The position numbers and the translations under genes were made by a program. 64,000 nucleotides of DNA from Didymodactylos carnosus (taxonomy: Eukaryota; Rotifera; Eurotatoria; Philodinida; Philodinidae), in contig CAJNOQ010000083.1 in NCBI GenBank assembly GCA_905250885.1, forward strand, positions 1 through 64,000, written 5' to 3'. Under the pieces are notes generated by a model. It saw only the letters and a list, made by a program, of their open reading frames with translations, made no database searches and was not told the origin of the DNA. Below, piece after piece: positions 36,921 through 50,062 of the stretch; within the stretch, counting starts at the first letter, position 1, and each line of letters opens with the position of its first letter.

Positions 36921-39900
36921 TTTTTTTTTTTGTCTATTAGAATAAAATTTGTCATTAAAAGTATGTATTTTTCTATGTGGTAGAAATTCATTCGTTTAAG
37001 ACATATATCTACCAATAAGAATAATGCTGATGCAGTTCACTTAAAAATAGAAAAAAAAGAGGAAAAAAAGAAGAATCTGATAATATGATGGGTGAGAAAC
37101 GATTATGTGGATGGAAAAAGAGAAGGATAAAAAAGAAACGGAATTGAATAACGTAAAAAAGATCCTTCTATTCTAAAACAATTAGATTAATCGTTCATCA
37201 GTGTTTTGAAAATTATTCTGTTATTGGCAAGTATTTTACTGCTAAATTATTATGATAAAATTTAGAAGTTAAATTTCATATTTTTTTGTTTAATAGAGAG
37301 AGACTTGAATTTTTTTATTTTTTTATTGATTTCAAATAGTTATTTTGCTCAAAATTTCAATTTTTAGAAAAAAAGCGGAGAAAATATTTACTTTTTGTTA
37401 CTTTAGAAATTAGAAACTAACCATTTCATGTGTACTTTTTTAGATCTTGATATCAGTAAAACGTTAGAGAAAACCAGACTTGAGCAGACAATTGAAATAA
37501 ACCGTTTTTGTCGCACGCAACTCAAACGTTGACAGGAGAAATTATTATATATCGCCTTTGTCAAAAGGATTTGTTAACATTTTTTTTTGAATGATATTTT
37601 ACATCAATAAAAATCTAAGTCTCTCTTTATATATATGATTCAATTAATTCGGTATACAAGAAAAATGATACACATATTGTAAATGGTCAGTGAACATTTG
37701 ACATTGATCACACATTCATGTTTTGTTGTTGCATGAGATATATCTCTCTAATCTATCAAAAATCTTTAGAAGAAAAAAAAAGAAGTTTGTCAAAGGGAAC
37801 AAGCGCACGATTAATATTGAAACATGTGCAATCGATGAACTTTTGTCAACACAATGAAACACGCGACACTATCGCACAAAAAGATAAAAATTTATCTGAT
37901 AGACGTTTTATGATTCCATACAAACAAAAAATACAGTTGAAATTGTATTTAAGAAAAAGCGATAGTATCGAAAAAAAGTTATGAAAAATTACTTTAACTA
38001 CTAGTGTACTTCGACTTTATATTTACACGAAAAAAAGTTAAATTAACTAATTTAAGTACTACGTCGGACAATGTATATGTCAAAACTTCAAAGTGCAACC
38101 GTACGTCCCCTTTGAACTTGATTCTAATCAATAACAGTACTGAAAACACAGTTTCTTAGATATTTTTAAATCAGACTCGATATTAATACTCCTCAGATAT
38201 GTTTTTCATTTGTGCATTTAAGCAGTGCTTAATTTTAAAAAAGGACGCTGGTAGAAGTTAAAAGGTACTGTATAGCACTGCTTTTTCCTCCTTACAGTGA
38301 CTTTTCTTTCAGAGACTAAAGTCGTTATTGTAGAATAAACGTCGGTGAGTTCATGTATTTCAGTATAATTTCCCAGAGGGATGCTGAAACGTACTCGTTC
38401 ATACCATATTTAATCCTCTTGTTGCTATTTTGACGTTTTGATTTTAAACAGCGAATGGTGGAATTTTCAGGTTTCGTATAGAAACAAACATGTACATTAG
38501 GATCAGGTTTTTATGAATAGGTAGCTTTTAAAGTCTAATTGACTTCGCGCGCAGTCTATGAATCTACTGTATTCTTTTCTTTTGACTAGTACTAACAACA
38601 TTTTTTCCTTTTCTTCTCTCTTGTTCGAGTGTCAGTCATACCTTCAGTTGTTTTTTTTAAAAATGTTAAAGGCATTGACAATACGTACAATACTGTTCTA
38701 ATCCCTGAGGATTGGCATGCTCTAAACTAAAATGGTAAATTCTATTTTATTAAATTTCCATTGTTATTTTCCACGCTTTTAGTCTACCGTCCAATGAGAC
38801 TTAAATAAAAAACTTGTTCATACCTACTTTCGTCTTGCATATGTATAGATTAGCAGAAGAAGAAAAAGAGGAGAAATTCATGGTAAACTGGTCTGTCATA
38901 TAACAGACGCACATGGAAAATAGATTCTATTTGTGAGGCAACGATGGCGGATGTCATTCGGAAGACAAACTAATTTCATCGAAATTATTTTGCATCTCTA
39001 CATACATCCTTCTTTTAGGAATGAACTTGTCTTGATATGAAACATGAATTTTAACAATAGTACCCGTTCCTACACGAGATAACAAACCAACCAATAGTTA
39101 TTAACAAGTCAATCGGATTCGTTATGAAGTAATTTTTCAAGAAGATAGATAAATTATCTCATAGGAGAAACGATATGGTTTTCTAAGAAATATACTCTTT
39201 TTGTGGCACTATTATAGGTGAATTAAAATATACATGGAAAAATTAACTTTAGATGTGTCATCTACGACTCCTCTACTTTTGAATGATCTTATCCCCAAAT
39301 GTGTGACATCAGAGATAACGTAGAACGAGTAGCTAATTCGAATGAGAAAAATGGTATGGAAAGAAAGAAAGAAGAATTTTGCTAGGCAACCCGGTAGTGG
39401 AAAGCATTCGTTTTACTCAGTCGACTTAAATATTCATCTTACGACCATCAGCAAATAATTTTTTTTAAGAGGTTAAGTAAGATGCCAGAAATTTGTGTTA
39501 TTTTATTGGCGCCGAGTGCTCTCGCTTCCGTATGTGACATTTATTCGAGCCACATAGCAGCCGGCACTTAGAAGTAAATATTCCAGAGATGAAACAGCGT
39601 GAAGAGCTCTGTAACGCCTCCTTTTGTAAGAAATTTATTGCTCTATTGATGCTGATATTTTCTGAACGCTTTCCACAAAAAACAGAATTTCCTTAGGTTT
39701 TCCTGAACGCTAATTTTACAGAGGCCTTTTAGAAACCTTGTAAAAGTTGTGATTCTGTGTCTATGGAGATCTATCTGATCACATTTAACGGAAACAAAGG
39801 ACGAACTTTTTCAACAGCGATAGAAAATTTTTCAAAAATGATGCTTATCTTTTTTCTCAGAGACAGAAAAACGACATTGAGTTCATGTTTGAACAATTCC

Positions 39901-42800
39901 AGCCTTTTTTGCCCATGTTCAAAATTGGTGTATTTTAACGTTTTTTTCAAGAAAATTGTGTTGTAAAAGGTAACTCAATGAGCCTACCTATGAAAAAAAA
40001 TTCTTCTGCATTTTTAAATAGCCCCTTTTCAACGAATAAACAACATTGGAATTTCGATGAATGAACATGATTATAAAAACAGGTCTTCGAAGAAAGTACA
40101 AGTCAAAGTTAATTTAACTGGGAGTTTTAACTGGGAAAAATTTAAATTAGTTTCATGTGGAAATTGAATAGAATCCAAATCTTAATTATTTATCTCATTT
40201 TTCTTTTAGACAACAGAGAAAGTTCAACGAAATGTATCACTGGAGTCGAAGAAGAAATATAGAAATTAATCAGTCACGATAAGTTAAACGTAAAAGTTAA
40301 GTGCAAAACTACAATCAACTCTTTTTTACGTTTCAGTATTAAATTAATCGTTCTATTTGTGTTTCCGTTGATTGATCAACTATATCATGATTTTTGGTGA
40401 CATTTTGTAATGTAGATCCTGTTCGCCGTCTCGTTGTCTATTTTTTTTATTTCTCTCTCTATTAAATTCTTCTCTAATTGCATTCTTGTTTTTTTCTTTT
40501 CTGTTATTAACGAATGAAACAAAAAAAAGTGTGAAGAACGTTTACTCATTTGTCAGTTATCATGGTTAAGTGATATTCGTTTAATTTGAGAGAAATTTTC
40601 TGCTCATTTAAGTTTAAATAATGAAAAGTAGAAAATATATTCCATCTGCTGAAATTCAATAGTTGGGCGGGCGCGTACATACACAACAATAATGTATATC
40701 TATAAGGCATGGATAAAAGTTAATCAAGAGTTAGTTGAGTTTTTAATTACAAAAGACACTCAAATGTCTTTTTAAATGGCATAGATTCGAGGCTTCATGA
40801 TCAAGATCATTTTTTTTCATGTTCATTAATAAGATTTAGAAAGTGATGGTAATTTTGAAAATAAACTTTTGTTAAAAATAAAAAGTCTAAATTTAGAATA
40901 AAAAAATTTTTTCATTTTTTAAAGACATAAAATATGGTCTTACTCATTAGTAAACGCTGTAGATTTTACTTTAATTAAAAAAAAGGAGAAGAATACACAT
41001 GTGTGTAATTGTTAAAAATATAAAACTCTTACAGGCGAAAGATTTCTACTTCATCCTAGAGCTAACACTGAGTGAAATAAAAATAGAAGTTGTCCAGCAG
41101 CGTAGATATTTATTCTTGTATAGCTTTTTAATGCACTTATTCTATACTTCTAATTTATTATTAACTAAATAGATGCTAATCACGGTAAATGACGATAATC
41201 CATTTTATAGTGTATGTAGTGTCGCGTGAAGTAGCGCGTGTGACAAGATAAGTACGTGTATCGCTTAGAGAAAAAAAATAAGTACTATGATATTCTTTTC
41301 TTCGTAAGCCATATACAGTTAACAGTTTTAACTTTTTTTGTTAAAGACATGTGTTATACTTTACTGAATTTTGTACTCTATATGAGTAGATTATGACACT
41401 ATTATGTTGTGTATGTAGTTAAAAATAACTATGACAGATTGTTTGATCATTTGACTTCTACTTGTAAACATCGGCAGTCAAGTAATAAACTTAAAAATTA
41501 TTATGCATGAAAAATGAAAAGTTCATTAATGAACTAAGATAGAAAAAATCTGATAGAGCAGTAGAATCATCTCTTATACGATTTCACTCATGAATAATTT
41601 GATAGACAACTCAAATTTAACGAAAACTTTTGGATCTATCTATGATGAAACATAAAAAGAAGGGGGACCAAAAATGAGTTTGCAGGTCAAACGTCGAAGT
41701 TGTCAGAAAATTCCGTAGTTTATCTCGTTCGATTCCATTTTTGATGTTAAATTCGATCTTGATTGGAAAACTTAGTGAATATTATCCAAAATCTGATCTA
41801 TTTTCGGTATTTTTGAAAATTAGTCATGAAGGATGCACTTAGTTTGAGATTAGAGGACGTATTTAGATTGCGGGTGAAAAACTACATCGGAAATTACAGA
41901 TATTAGTTTAAACCCAAACGAGCGGCAATAAGTTCAACAAGTTTGGGTACTAGGCCTTTTTTTGGCTTCCATTGTTTTAACTAAAATAACGCATATATAG
42001 TCTCTCCATTTCATATCATCTACATTTATTTTTGTTCAAAGAAGAGCCTAAGAACATACAGCCGTATATGTGATGGCTATGCGTATCATACACGAAAGGA
42101 AATGTAAAATGAATGGTTGATCATTTCAATAGAACTTTTTGTATAGTTACTCACAAATTCTGTATAGTAAACAACGGTTTAAAGGACAACCTCTCAATAT
42201 AATTCTGACAAAATCCTAGTTAATTCTATATATAGAGTTGATAGGATTCGATAGAATTTTTAATGTAGATTCATGTAGAATACCGATTATAGGATGCTAT
42301 AAGAAATATTCCAGTTACCTACAAAATGGAACACATAAGTTTCTCTGATAGAATTTCATAGGTTCTACAAAAGAATTTCTATCAATTTCTATATTCGTCA
42401 GGATCCCATAGGAGCTTATAGTATCCCAATAAGATTGTTTGACCTAAGTCGGGTTCTTTTCGTAATCCCAGAATGTACAGCAGCAGGTGCACTCTAAGGT
42501 TATAACACTACATTCGGCCGTGAAGCAGAGAACGCACTCATGTGCAGAAGGAAAGAGAAAATTATCCGTTTTTTCATTGATTTAGTTGTACAACCGTTCA
42601 GTTGCTTTTTTTTTCAGAATACGGTCGATGAGCACTGTAATAAATTGATCAATATGAAAAAAAGCCTGCATGGATATTTCATAGCATCTATAGCAATTGT
42701 GATAGTTAAACTTATCGAATAACAATTTATGCAATTTTTCTGCTGGAGATACAGTTACCGTTGCTAATTCGAACTTTTTCTTTTATAAATATATCTTTTT
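36921..42800. other. Gene-poor region upstream of LHX3/4
   Basis: About 6 kb of AT-rich DNA without a protein-like frame of useful length. It lies on the 5' side of the LHX3/4 gene and may carry its enhancers. At about 42200-42430 a cluster of TAGAATT-type words and GGATCCTATA-like pairs resembles the other palindromic-word blocks. Nothing else could be recognised. Confidence 0.5.
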
Positions 42801-42824
42801 TCGCCCAAAACCATTCATTGTCAT

Positions 42825-43195
42825 TCTCACGTTTGGATGTATGAATTCCACAACAGAAACTTTTTGATGATCGTCGATATTGTCAATGTAAATTACGAAT
42901 AGCAACGTTTCCAATACGGCCCCTTGTGGTACATCTCTTTATGTCGATATCGGCACTGGCTCTTTTCGAGACAACCGTATCAATTTCCCTTTCTTTCAAA
43001 TAACTTTTGAACTATTCAAGTAATGGTCCAGCCACTCATTTCATGTCTAATTTATACAACAAACCTCTTAACCAAACTCTATCAAATGCTTTCGAAAAGT
43101 CTAAAACAAACGGCTCTTGTTCCTTCAACCTTATCCATGCTCTGATGTACTGAGTAACAACAAAATCAATTAGCTCATTAAGTCTCATAATAAAA
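42825..43195 (-). mobile_element. LINE (non-LTR retrotransposon) reverse transcriptase fragment
   Basis: Read on the minus strand, DFSKAFDRVWLRGLLYKLDMK, then VAGPLLE, FKSYLKEREIDTVVSKRAS and, in a shifted frame, AVLETLLFVIYIDNIDD give the order of a non-LTR reverse transcriptase (motif FSKAFDRV, then the PQGxVLxPLLFxIYIND region). Stops occur inside (after DMK and after PLLE) and the frame shifts near 42920, so it is inactive. It is the inverted partner of the fragment at 43880-44260. Confidence 0.8.
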
Positions 43196-43879
43196 ACTCG
43201 CGTTCTTCATGTTGTCGAAGAGGTAAGTGATAAGTTCACTTAGGTTCTTTGAGAGATTGTTTTCGGACCTCTCTTTTATTGTTAAGCCCGTATGTTGTTA
43301 CAAAAGGGAATCATTAACCAACAACAAAAAAGTATTGCACAATAAAGAAACAATAAAAATTAAAAACACCGACTAGACTTCAGGTATCGAACGTTGATCA
43401 TGTACGAGGACTACGAAAGAAAACATAAAATATCAAAAAACAAAGCATATAAAAAGAGCAAGAAATTTTGTTACTAATAAAAATAGTTAGTCTTACAACA
43501 AAACCTAAACGATTCAAAAGTAGAAAGACTACGCTTCAGAACCGAAAAACACTAACAGCTTAACTTTCATGTTCTCTGATTTACAAAGTTAATCCATGTA
43601 GCGAGTACCGACATATGGTTTTCTTTGTCGCCTGAAGCGACAAGAGTGAAGCGACTCGCTTCATTCTTTTAAAAAAGAAATAATTGGGTTGTCGAAAGCT
43701 CTTTAGATGAATGGTAGTAATCCCAAAAGAAAATGTCGTCAAAAATCAAGGATATTAATTGATTCGAAGTATAACACCTCGTTAATCTCTTTTTAAGGTA
43801 ACTAATCACATAACTTTTCAAATGCTTTCCGTTGCATACTTCTAAGACGTCCTCAGTACATGAAGAACGCGATTTTTTT

Positions 43880-44260
43880 ATTATGAAGCATTTCGAAAGC
43901 ATTTGATAGAGTTTGGTTAAGAGGTTTGTTGTATAAATTAGACATGAAATGGGTGGCTGGACCATTACTTAAATAGTTCAAAAGTTATTTGAAAGAAAGG
44001 GAAATTGATACGATTGTCTCGAAAAGAGCCAGTGCCGATATCAACATACAGACGATATCGCAGATAATCGAAATTCAGTATCTCGATTATTTGCGGATGA
44101 TATGGTACTTCGTCGTTCAGATAAAAATATCGATAATTTAACTCACACGCTGAGTGATGATTTAAAAATAGGGACTGAGCGGTCCATTTAAATGGCAGCT
44201 GGCACTAAATGAGACGAAATGCGAAGCGATGATATTTAATTATATTCGTACGTTCATGCT
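43880..44260 (+). mobile_element. LINE reverse transcriptase fragment, inverted partner
   Basis: The plus strand repeats the same sequence (SKAFDRVWLRGLLYKLDMKW, VAGPLLK, FKSYLKEREIDTIVSKRASA), then skips the PQG region and resumes at NRNSVSRLFADDMVLRRSDK, which carries the FADD catalytic motif. About 158 bases (43886-44044) are nearly identical to the reverse of 42941-43097. The internal deletion and in-frame stops show it is dead. The two pieces stand head to head about 0.7 kb apart. Confidence 0.8.
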
Positions 44261-44584
44261 TTTGTTGTCACTCATCCATATAAGTAACATCAAAATTTAA
44301 CTGAACTTTACGATATCGTTTTTCTTCAAGAGCTTGCTCGAACTTACTCACTCCAAAGTATTCAACAACTTTTCAAAAAGTGTATACCTCAACTCATCGT
44401 CCAAGAATAGACGTCTAAAAACATGAAGTATCTCTTCGATCTTCAGGTGTGTTCTATTGCAACTTTTAACTATTCAGGACAACAGACTCAAAGCAGAACT
44501 CGGCTCTGATAAAAAAAATTTATTAGCGTTTGAATAAGATGTTCAAAAATCCATAGTAAATCATGAATGAATCTAGTCAAAAAC

Positions 44585-44750
44585 ATGGGAATTCTTAGTA
44601 AGATCTTAATAGACTCTCACCAAATCTTACGAAAATCTTAGACAAAATCACCTATATCTTAGTAAGATCTTAGGAAAATCAAATTTTAAAATATTTGGAT
44701 GCATCTGATTTGGATTTGTCTGAGATCTTAGGCAAATGTAACCGAAATCT
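44585..44750. repeat. AAGATCTTA word cluster
   Basis: AGTAAGATCTTAATAGA, AAATCTTACGAAAATCTTAG, TATCTTAGTAAGATCTTAGG and GAGATCTTAGGC occur within 160 bp. The following bases (about 44745-44850) resemble the left edge of the window (GAACACTTGG, TTCCCTCG, GCTGATTCCGAAT). The cluster leads directly into the next fold-back element. Confidence 0.5.
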
Positions 44751-44833
44751 GACCGACGAGGGAAGGCCACCAAGTGTTCCCTCGCTTTTAAGCTGAGACT
44801 CAGTTGACCAAGGGGTAATCGAGCATGCTGATT

Positions 44834-45469
44834 CCGAATTTCATAATGGTTTGGGCTAATTTTGACTTTAAAGCCGTGGTTTTTGAAGATCTTGGTTTTC
44901 AAGCCGAAAAACCATTTGAGCTAAAAAAAATTTTTGATCTGTCCAGTTGATAGAGTATATCGCGAAACCTACAGAAAACCACTTTTCAAGGTTGCATGAG
45001 AGGTTTTGAGCGAGTTTTCTACGCAAAAACTTTAAAAAAAGCGAGGAAAAACCGGCTTTTCTACGCAGTATAGTGCAAAAATTGCTCTTTTTTTGCCTTG
45101 TTATTCAACATATCGAAGGCCTGTTGAACTGAAGTTGGAGTGTGCCATGTCTAACACATATACGCAGCGATATTGATTAAAGGCCTTCGATAAGTTGAAA
45201 AACAAGGCAAAAAAAGAGCAATTTTTGCACTATACCGCGTAATAAAGCCGGTTTTCCTCTTTTTTTTAAAGTTTTTGACGTAGAAAACTCGCTCAGAACC
45301 TCTCGTGAAACCTTGAAAGGTGGTTTTCTGTAGATTTCGCGACGTGCTCTATCAGTTGGACAGATCAAAACATTTTTTTTAGCTCAAATGGTTTTTCGGC
45401 TTGAAAACCAGGATCTTCAAAAACCGCGGCTTTAAAGTCAAAATTAGCCCAAGCCAATATGAAATTCGA
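44834..45469. mobile_element. Fold-back element, arms about 289 bp
   Basis: The left arm (44834-45122) and right arm (45181-45469) are close inverted copies. Shared pieces include CGAATTTCATA, GGGCTAATTTTGACTTTAAA, GCTTGAAAACCA and AAAAAAGAGCAATTTTTGCA. A 58-bp spacer separates them. The left flank carries GCATGCTGATTCC, which links it to the family at 57018-57187 and at the window start. Non-coding. Confidence 0.8.
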
Positions 45470-47733
45470 TTTAAACAAGATTAGGATAAGTTTGTTACTA
45501 GAGCTGTTATTTTATTTTAACAAAATAAAAGAGTTTTTTAACCTTTATTCGATGACAAGAAAAAGAAAAAAATTTCAATTGTTAGACGAGTAGAAAAATA
45601 CTCTCATCCTCGAAGAAGTCCCGGGTTCTTTCTCTACACAGTAGGATGTGACACTGTCAAGGATGAGCTATTCATTCTAGATGTCGCAACCGTAGCAACG
45701 TCAGTCATACACAATCTAAACACGTATCACTCTAATGAAACTAAAGATTCTAAACATAGTTAATTCTGCACTGTGAGTAAGTTATTTTTCCGATATTAAT
45801 CCATACGTTTCAATTCTTGACTTTCATCTTCCTTCTTTCAATTTATTTAGTTTTTGGTTTTTTGCATCAGTTGATTCTAATGTTATTTTCCGCCCAGTTT
45901 TTCTATGATTCTTTAAAAATAATAAAAATCATGGACTAGTATAAATGTGTTTTCTGGCTATACTATACCATGTGCACGTGCCAAGTATTTGGTAAATCTT
46001 ATATACTAAGAACAGAAGGTTCAAAATTATGAACGTATATTTTAATCATCCTGACAACTATAACCAAATAATCACAGAAAATATAATATTTTTATTATAT
46101 TTCGTAAATTCTGCTGATAAATACGATACTTCAATTTTCCTATGACCCCTCAGGGTTCAAAATATCTTTCACGTCTGTCACATGTTACAACTTTTAATCT
46201 CTAAAATCGACTTAAAAGGAAACTGTGACAGTCAGCCAGTAAACAGTAAAAATGAAAACGCAAATGAATTACACCTTTTTCTGTTTCGATACAAGTTCAA
46301 TTCATAATGTTTATAATCATTAATAAAAATAATCTATATTGTTTTATTTACATTTGTGTACAAACAAATCTACACTGTATAAATGTCGATATTTTTATTA
46401 TTAGCACATCTATTGGGAAACATGTATGTGCGTATGTCTGACCTTTTATTATTGTTGTTATTAATAAGGGAAAATAGTTACATTAATTTAATAACATAAG
46501 AGAGAAGATGGCAATAATAAAAGAGAAAATAATACTAGACTAACGTAAATGATGAATAAAAGAGAAACAAGTGGACTATAGTGCATTTAATAGCATAATT
46601 ATCATTACGGAAACTTAGCTCTGTATTAACTACGAACAAAAACAGGGAGAAGTGAGAAAGAAAATGTTATTGATTCGATCTAGTTTTTATACTATGTAAA
46701 AATAACAATAATTATGTAGTCAACTCGTCATACAATTCTAAAAATCAACTGCGCATGGGTAACAGTAACAGACAAAATAAGAAGACTTATTCTATTCGAT
46801 TTGAGGAGAAAAAAAATAAAAGTCGGTTAATCGTCATATTGTACCTATAACGTCTTATCAAAATTAGTTAACGGATATTTTTAATTATTGAATTTTCAAA
46901 ATCAAACTTCAGCCAATGTACTACTGAATTAGATTTAGAAGAAATTTACTATTGTATCTTGGCATAGAAAACACATATTGACATTATTATATGTTGAGCA
47001 AAATTCATGAAAAATCATTTAATTTAAAGAACAGCAACATTCTTTATATAATCAAGTTTTTGTTTCTGATATTGTGGTAATAATAATAATGGTCTTTTCT
47101 TTCAACATATAATCAAATTATGAGTTGTTTATTATACGAAGTTTCTTTATTCTGCAGATGGTATTGGTGGCCTTTACAGAGTGTAACTTTTCATAAAGTG
47201 GAGATGTTTTTCTGTCTTTCATTCTTCATAATACATATCAAACCACTTTAACAAAGAAAACAAGGAAAGAAAACAAAGTTTTTTTTCTGTTTCTTATAGA
47301 GACACAATATAATCAATATAATATCATATTCTAATCTGCGAAAGACTATATAATAAAGAAAGAAAAATATCCATTCGTCTTCAGAAACAGACAATTTTAA
47401 TTGGCAACGATAAAAGGCAATCGTATATTTTCTATTTTGGAATACAATGAGTAAAAAAATCTTTGTCTACACTAAAGAAAACCACATACACGATTCTTCT
47501 TTCGTGTGATAGCTCACGTTTTCTTCTTTTTTTATATTGTCATATAGTTTCAGAACTTGATAAAAGAGAATACTCGAAGAAAAAATAAAGGATTGACATT
47601 CTTTTTTCTCCTTCTTTGAATATCTTAAATATATTTCTCTAAAGTACACATCCACGCTAATATTTTTTGTATAGATCTCTCTGTTGCTATTGTTAGTGCT
47701 GCGAGTGTACGTAATATATCGTATTTTCTTTTT

Positions 47734-47784
<51 letters not shown>

Positions 47785-47911
47785 GAAATAGTATCAATAC
47801 TATTTCAAGGCTTAAATTATCTTCTTACTTAAAAAATATGAACATACATGCCCACTTCGATTATTGTTGATGATACATGTAAGTTGAGATGTATTGTATT
47901 TGTGTGCATAG
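45470..47911. other. AT-rich intergenic region, no gene seen
   Basis: About 2.4 kb with no protein-like frame and no large repeat apart from a CT microsatellite at about 47737-47777. Confidence 0.5.
47737..47777. repeat. CT microsatellite
   Basis: An almost uninterrupted run of about twenty CT dinucleotides. Confidence 0.95.
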
Positions 47912-48213
47912 CACCGAAAAAAAAATAAAGTTGGTTTTGAGTTGTTGAAAAGTGCTTTTTTGTACTCAGCACGCTCGATAATCCAGAAGATTTTCTATTT
48001 TTGACGAGGGGTACTTCCAAAAGTTTAGGAAAATTTTTCAACCAAAATGGCTCAGAAAAACTTCCATAGGAAAATAATATTAGTTTAAAAATTTTTCCTA
48101 AATTTTTGAAAGTACCCTCGCCAAAAATACAAAATCTTCTGGGTTATTGAGCGTGCTGAATGCGAGAAAACACTTTTCAACAACTCAAAACCAACTTTAT
48201 TTTTTTTTCGGTG
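47912..48213. mobile_element. Fold-back element, about 300 bp
   Basis: The ends CACCGAAAAAAAAATAAAGT and its reverse match, and the match continues through TGGTTTTGAGTTGTTGAAAA, AGCACGCTCGATAA and CCAGAAGATTTT to the centre near 48063. Both arms show small differences. No coding capacity. The AGCACGCTC piece recalls the CACGCTGATTCC end of the 57-kb element, but the match is short. Confidence 0.75.
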
Positions 48214-50062
48214 ATATGCTGAAAAACTTAAGAAAGACGCTTCGAAAGGCTACGCATTTCGTTTACACACAGTTCAAAATTTCTGAAAGGTGAACACTGA
48301 CATCAGACATCATAAACTTTTTGTTGCAAAATTGATTTGTAATAGAAAAAGATAAAAATTCTTTCCAGATATGCCGAACAGGATTCTAAAATAATAATTA
48401 TTTTTCTTAAATGAGAATTGAACTTCTATTACTATACAATGTTTTGAGCAATGGACAAAACACTATACTAACATTTTGCTTGAAAATACTAAATATTCTG
48501 TTTCTTATCACCATAACATAATAATTGAAAATTTCATGTATCAGATTAATGTTAAGTTTACTCTTTATTTAAAACTACAACTATTCATCACTGATCATTA
48601 TATGAAAAACAGTTAATAGTCTTCGCACGTGATAGACATTTGATTTATCGAACGAATGATTATGATTCAACGATTACACAATGCTTCCTGTTTGAATCGA
48701 TGCAAAAATAATCATTCTTATTATCGTCGTGTACACGAATCGAAATATATATTTGTTCAGTACATAATGCTTTGCCATCTCGAAAAACGTTTGATCAGTT
48801 ATTCAATACAACATTTACAAGTTTTCCGAATCATAACGTTTATGTAACGTTTGATTGTGAGACTCATACGATAGATTACATTGACATGCAGTAGTGATTC
48901 GAACTCTGCTTACTACGATGAATACGTCTATGCTTCATACGACAGTTCTACTTCTACACTTAATGACACATTGATCGTGAATGAATGCCACAACAAGCGG
49001 TTGTCATAAATTGAAATAATACAGTGTGTGTTATTGATCAATATCTGATGCGCACCTATACATTGAGTGATACAAACAAAGGATTGTGGCAGTATCATGG
49101 TAACATGCAACGGTAAAGGTGTCACACATTATCTTCTATACATTATTTGTCACCAAGCTGGTCCAGAGCCAAGAAAGTATTTTTGCTTTCTATTTATGAA
49201 TGAAACATAGTTAGCAGCAAGATCATCGGCATGTTTTCGTACAAATCAGATTTATATAGTAAAAAGACTGGCGTAGTTAAACGTTTTATATCAGTCCGAA
49301 AGAACTATGTGTTCAACATCTCACACACGACACACGAAAGTAGTGGTAAAAGGAAAAAATTTAGTTATACTTTTAAAAACTATTAATTTAAGTATATGTC
49401 ACATATACGCGGTGAAATGTTTCTTATCACACTAAAATAACTGTTCGACGTTGAAATAATTTCACGATTAACATCCTATAACACCAGAATATTGTGGCTA
49501 TTTTAATATTTTTCGGATTAGGATCGAGTGCGCACGAAGGAAAAAGTGGTTTTGTAGAACAATTTAATTATTCTCATACTGACGATGACTTGGGCACTGA
49601 TAATAATGAAAAATTTATGCATCTAAATCTTTTCTATAATCATTTGTGTTATCTTTTATCTTCGTGACTGTCAACACATAGACTTTACGATCTAATCAGT
49701 ATACGCTGATTGATTAATATAGAGAGAGTGTAGACAGTTCATTTTATTTCAGAGAGGTTTTGTTATGTCAACAAGCGTGCACTCAAGGTTATGTCATGTT
49801 TTTTTTCTGGTGTGCCGCTTTACACATCATGATGAGTATTAGCATCAAATCCAAAAAGACAAAAAAAAGAATAAATCATTTTTCTTTTCTTTTTTTTTAA
49901 GTCTGGAAAACTAGATGGCCTCTGCTATTTTCTCCTTCTCGTTCTTACTGAAAATAAAAAATATTTGCGTGAGTGAGTGAAAATTGTTTTTTGTTTCACT
50001 AACAGTGCTAACCAAGTATAAATCTAACGCATTAATAAGTGAAAAATAGAACAAATCAGGTA
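48214..50062. other. Intergenic region upstream of the LRR gene
   Basis: About 1.8 kb with no clear gene. At about 48640-49130 the base composition is slightly less AT-rich and short frames occur on both strands, but none has a recognisable domain. An ancient gene remnant there cannot be excluded. Confidence 0.4.

Noticed and set aside
48888-48912. GATTCGAACTC, a possible minus-strand tRNA T-loop
   Set aside because: The stem bases do not pair and there is no cloverleaf around it.
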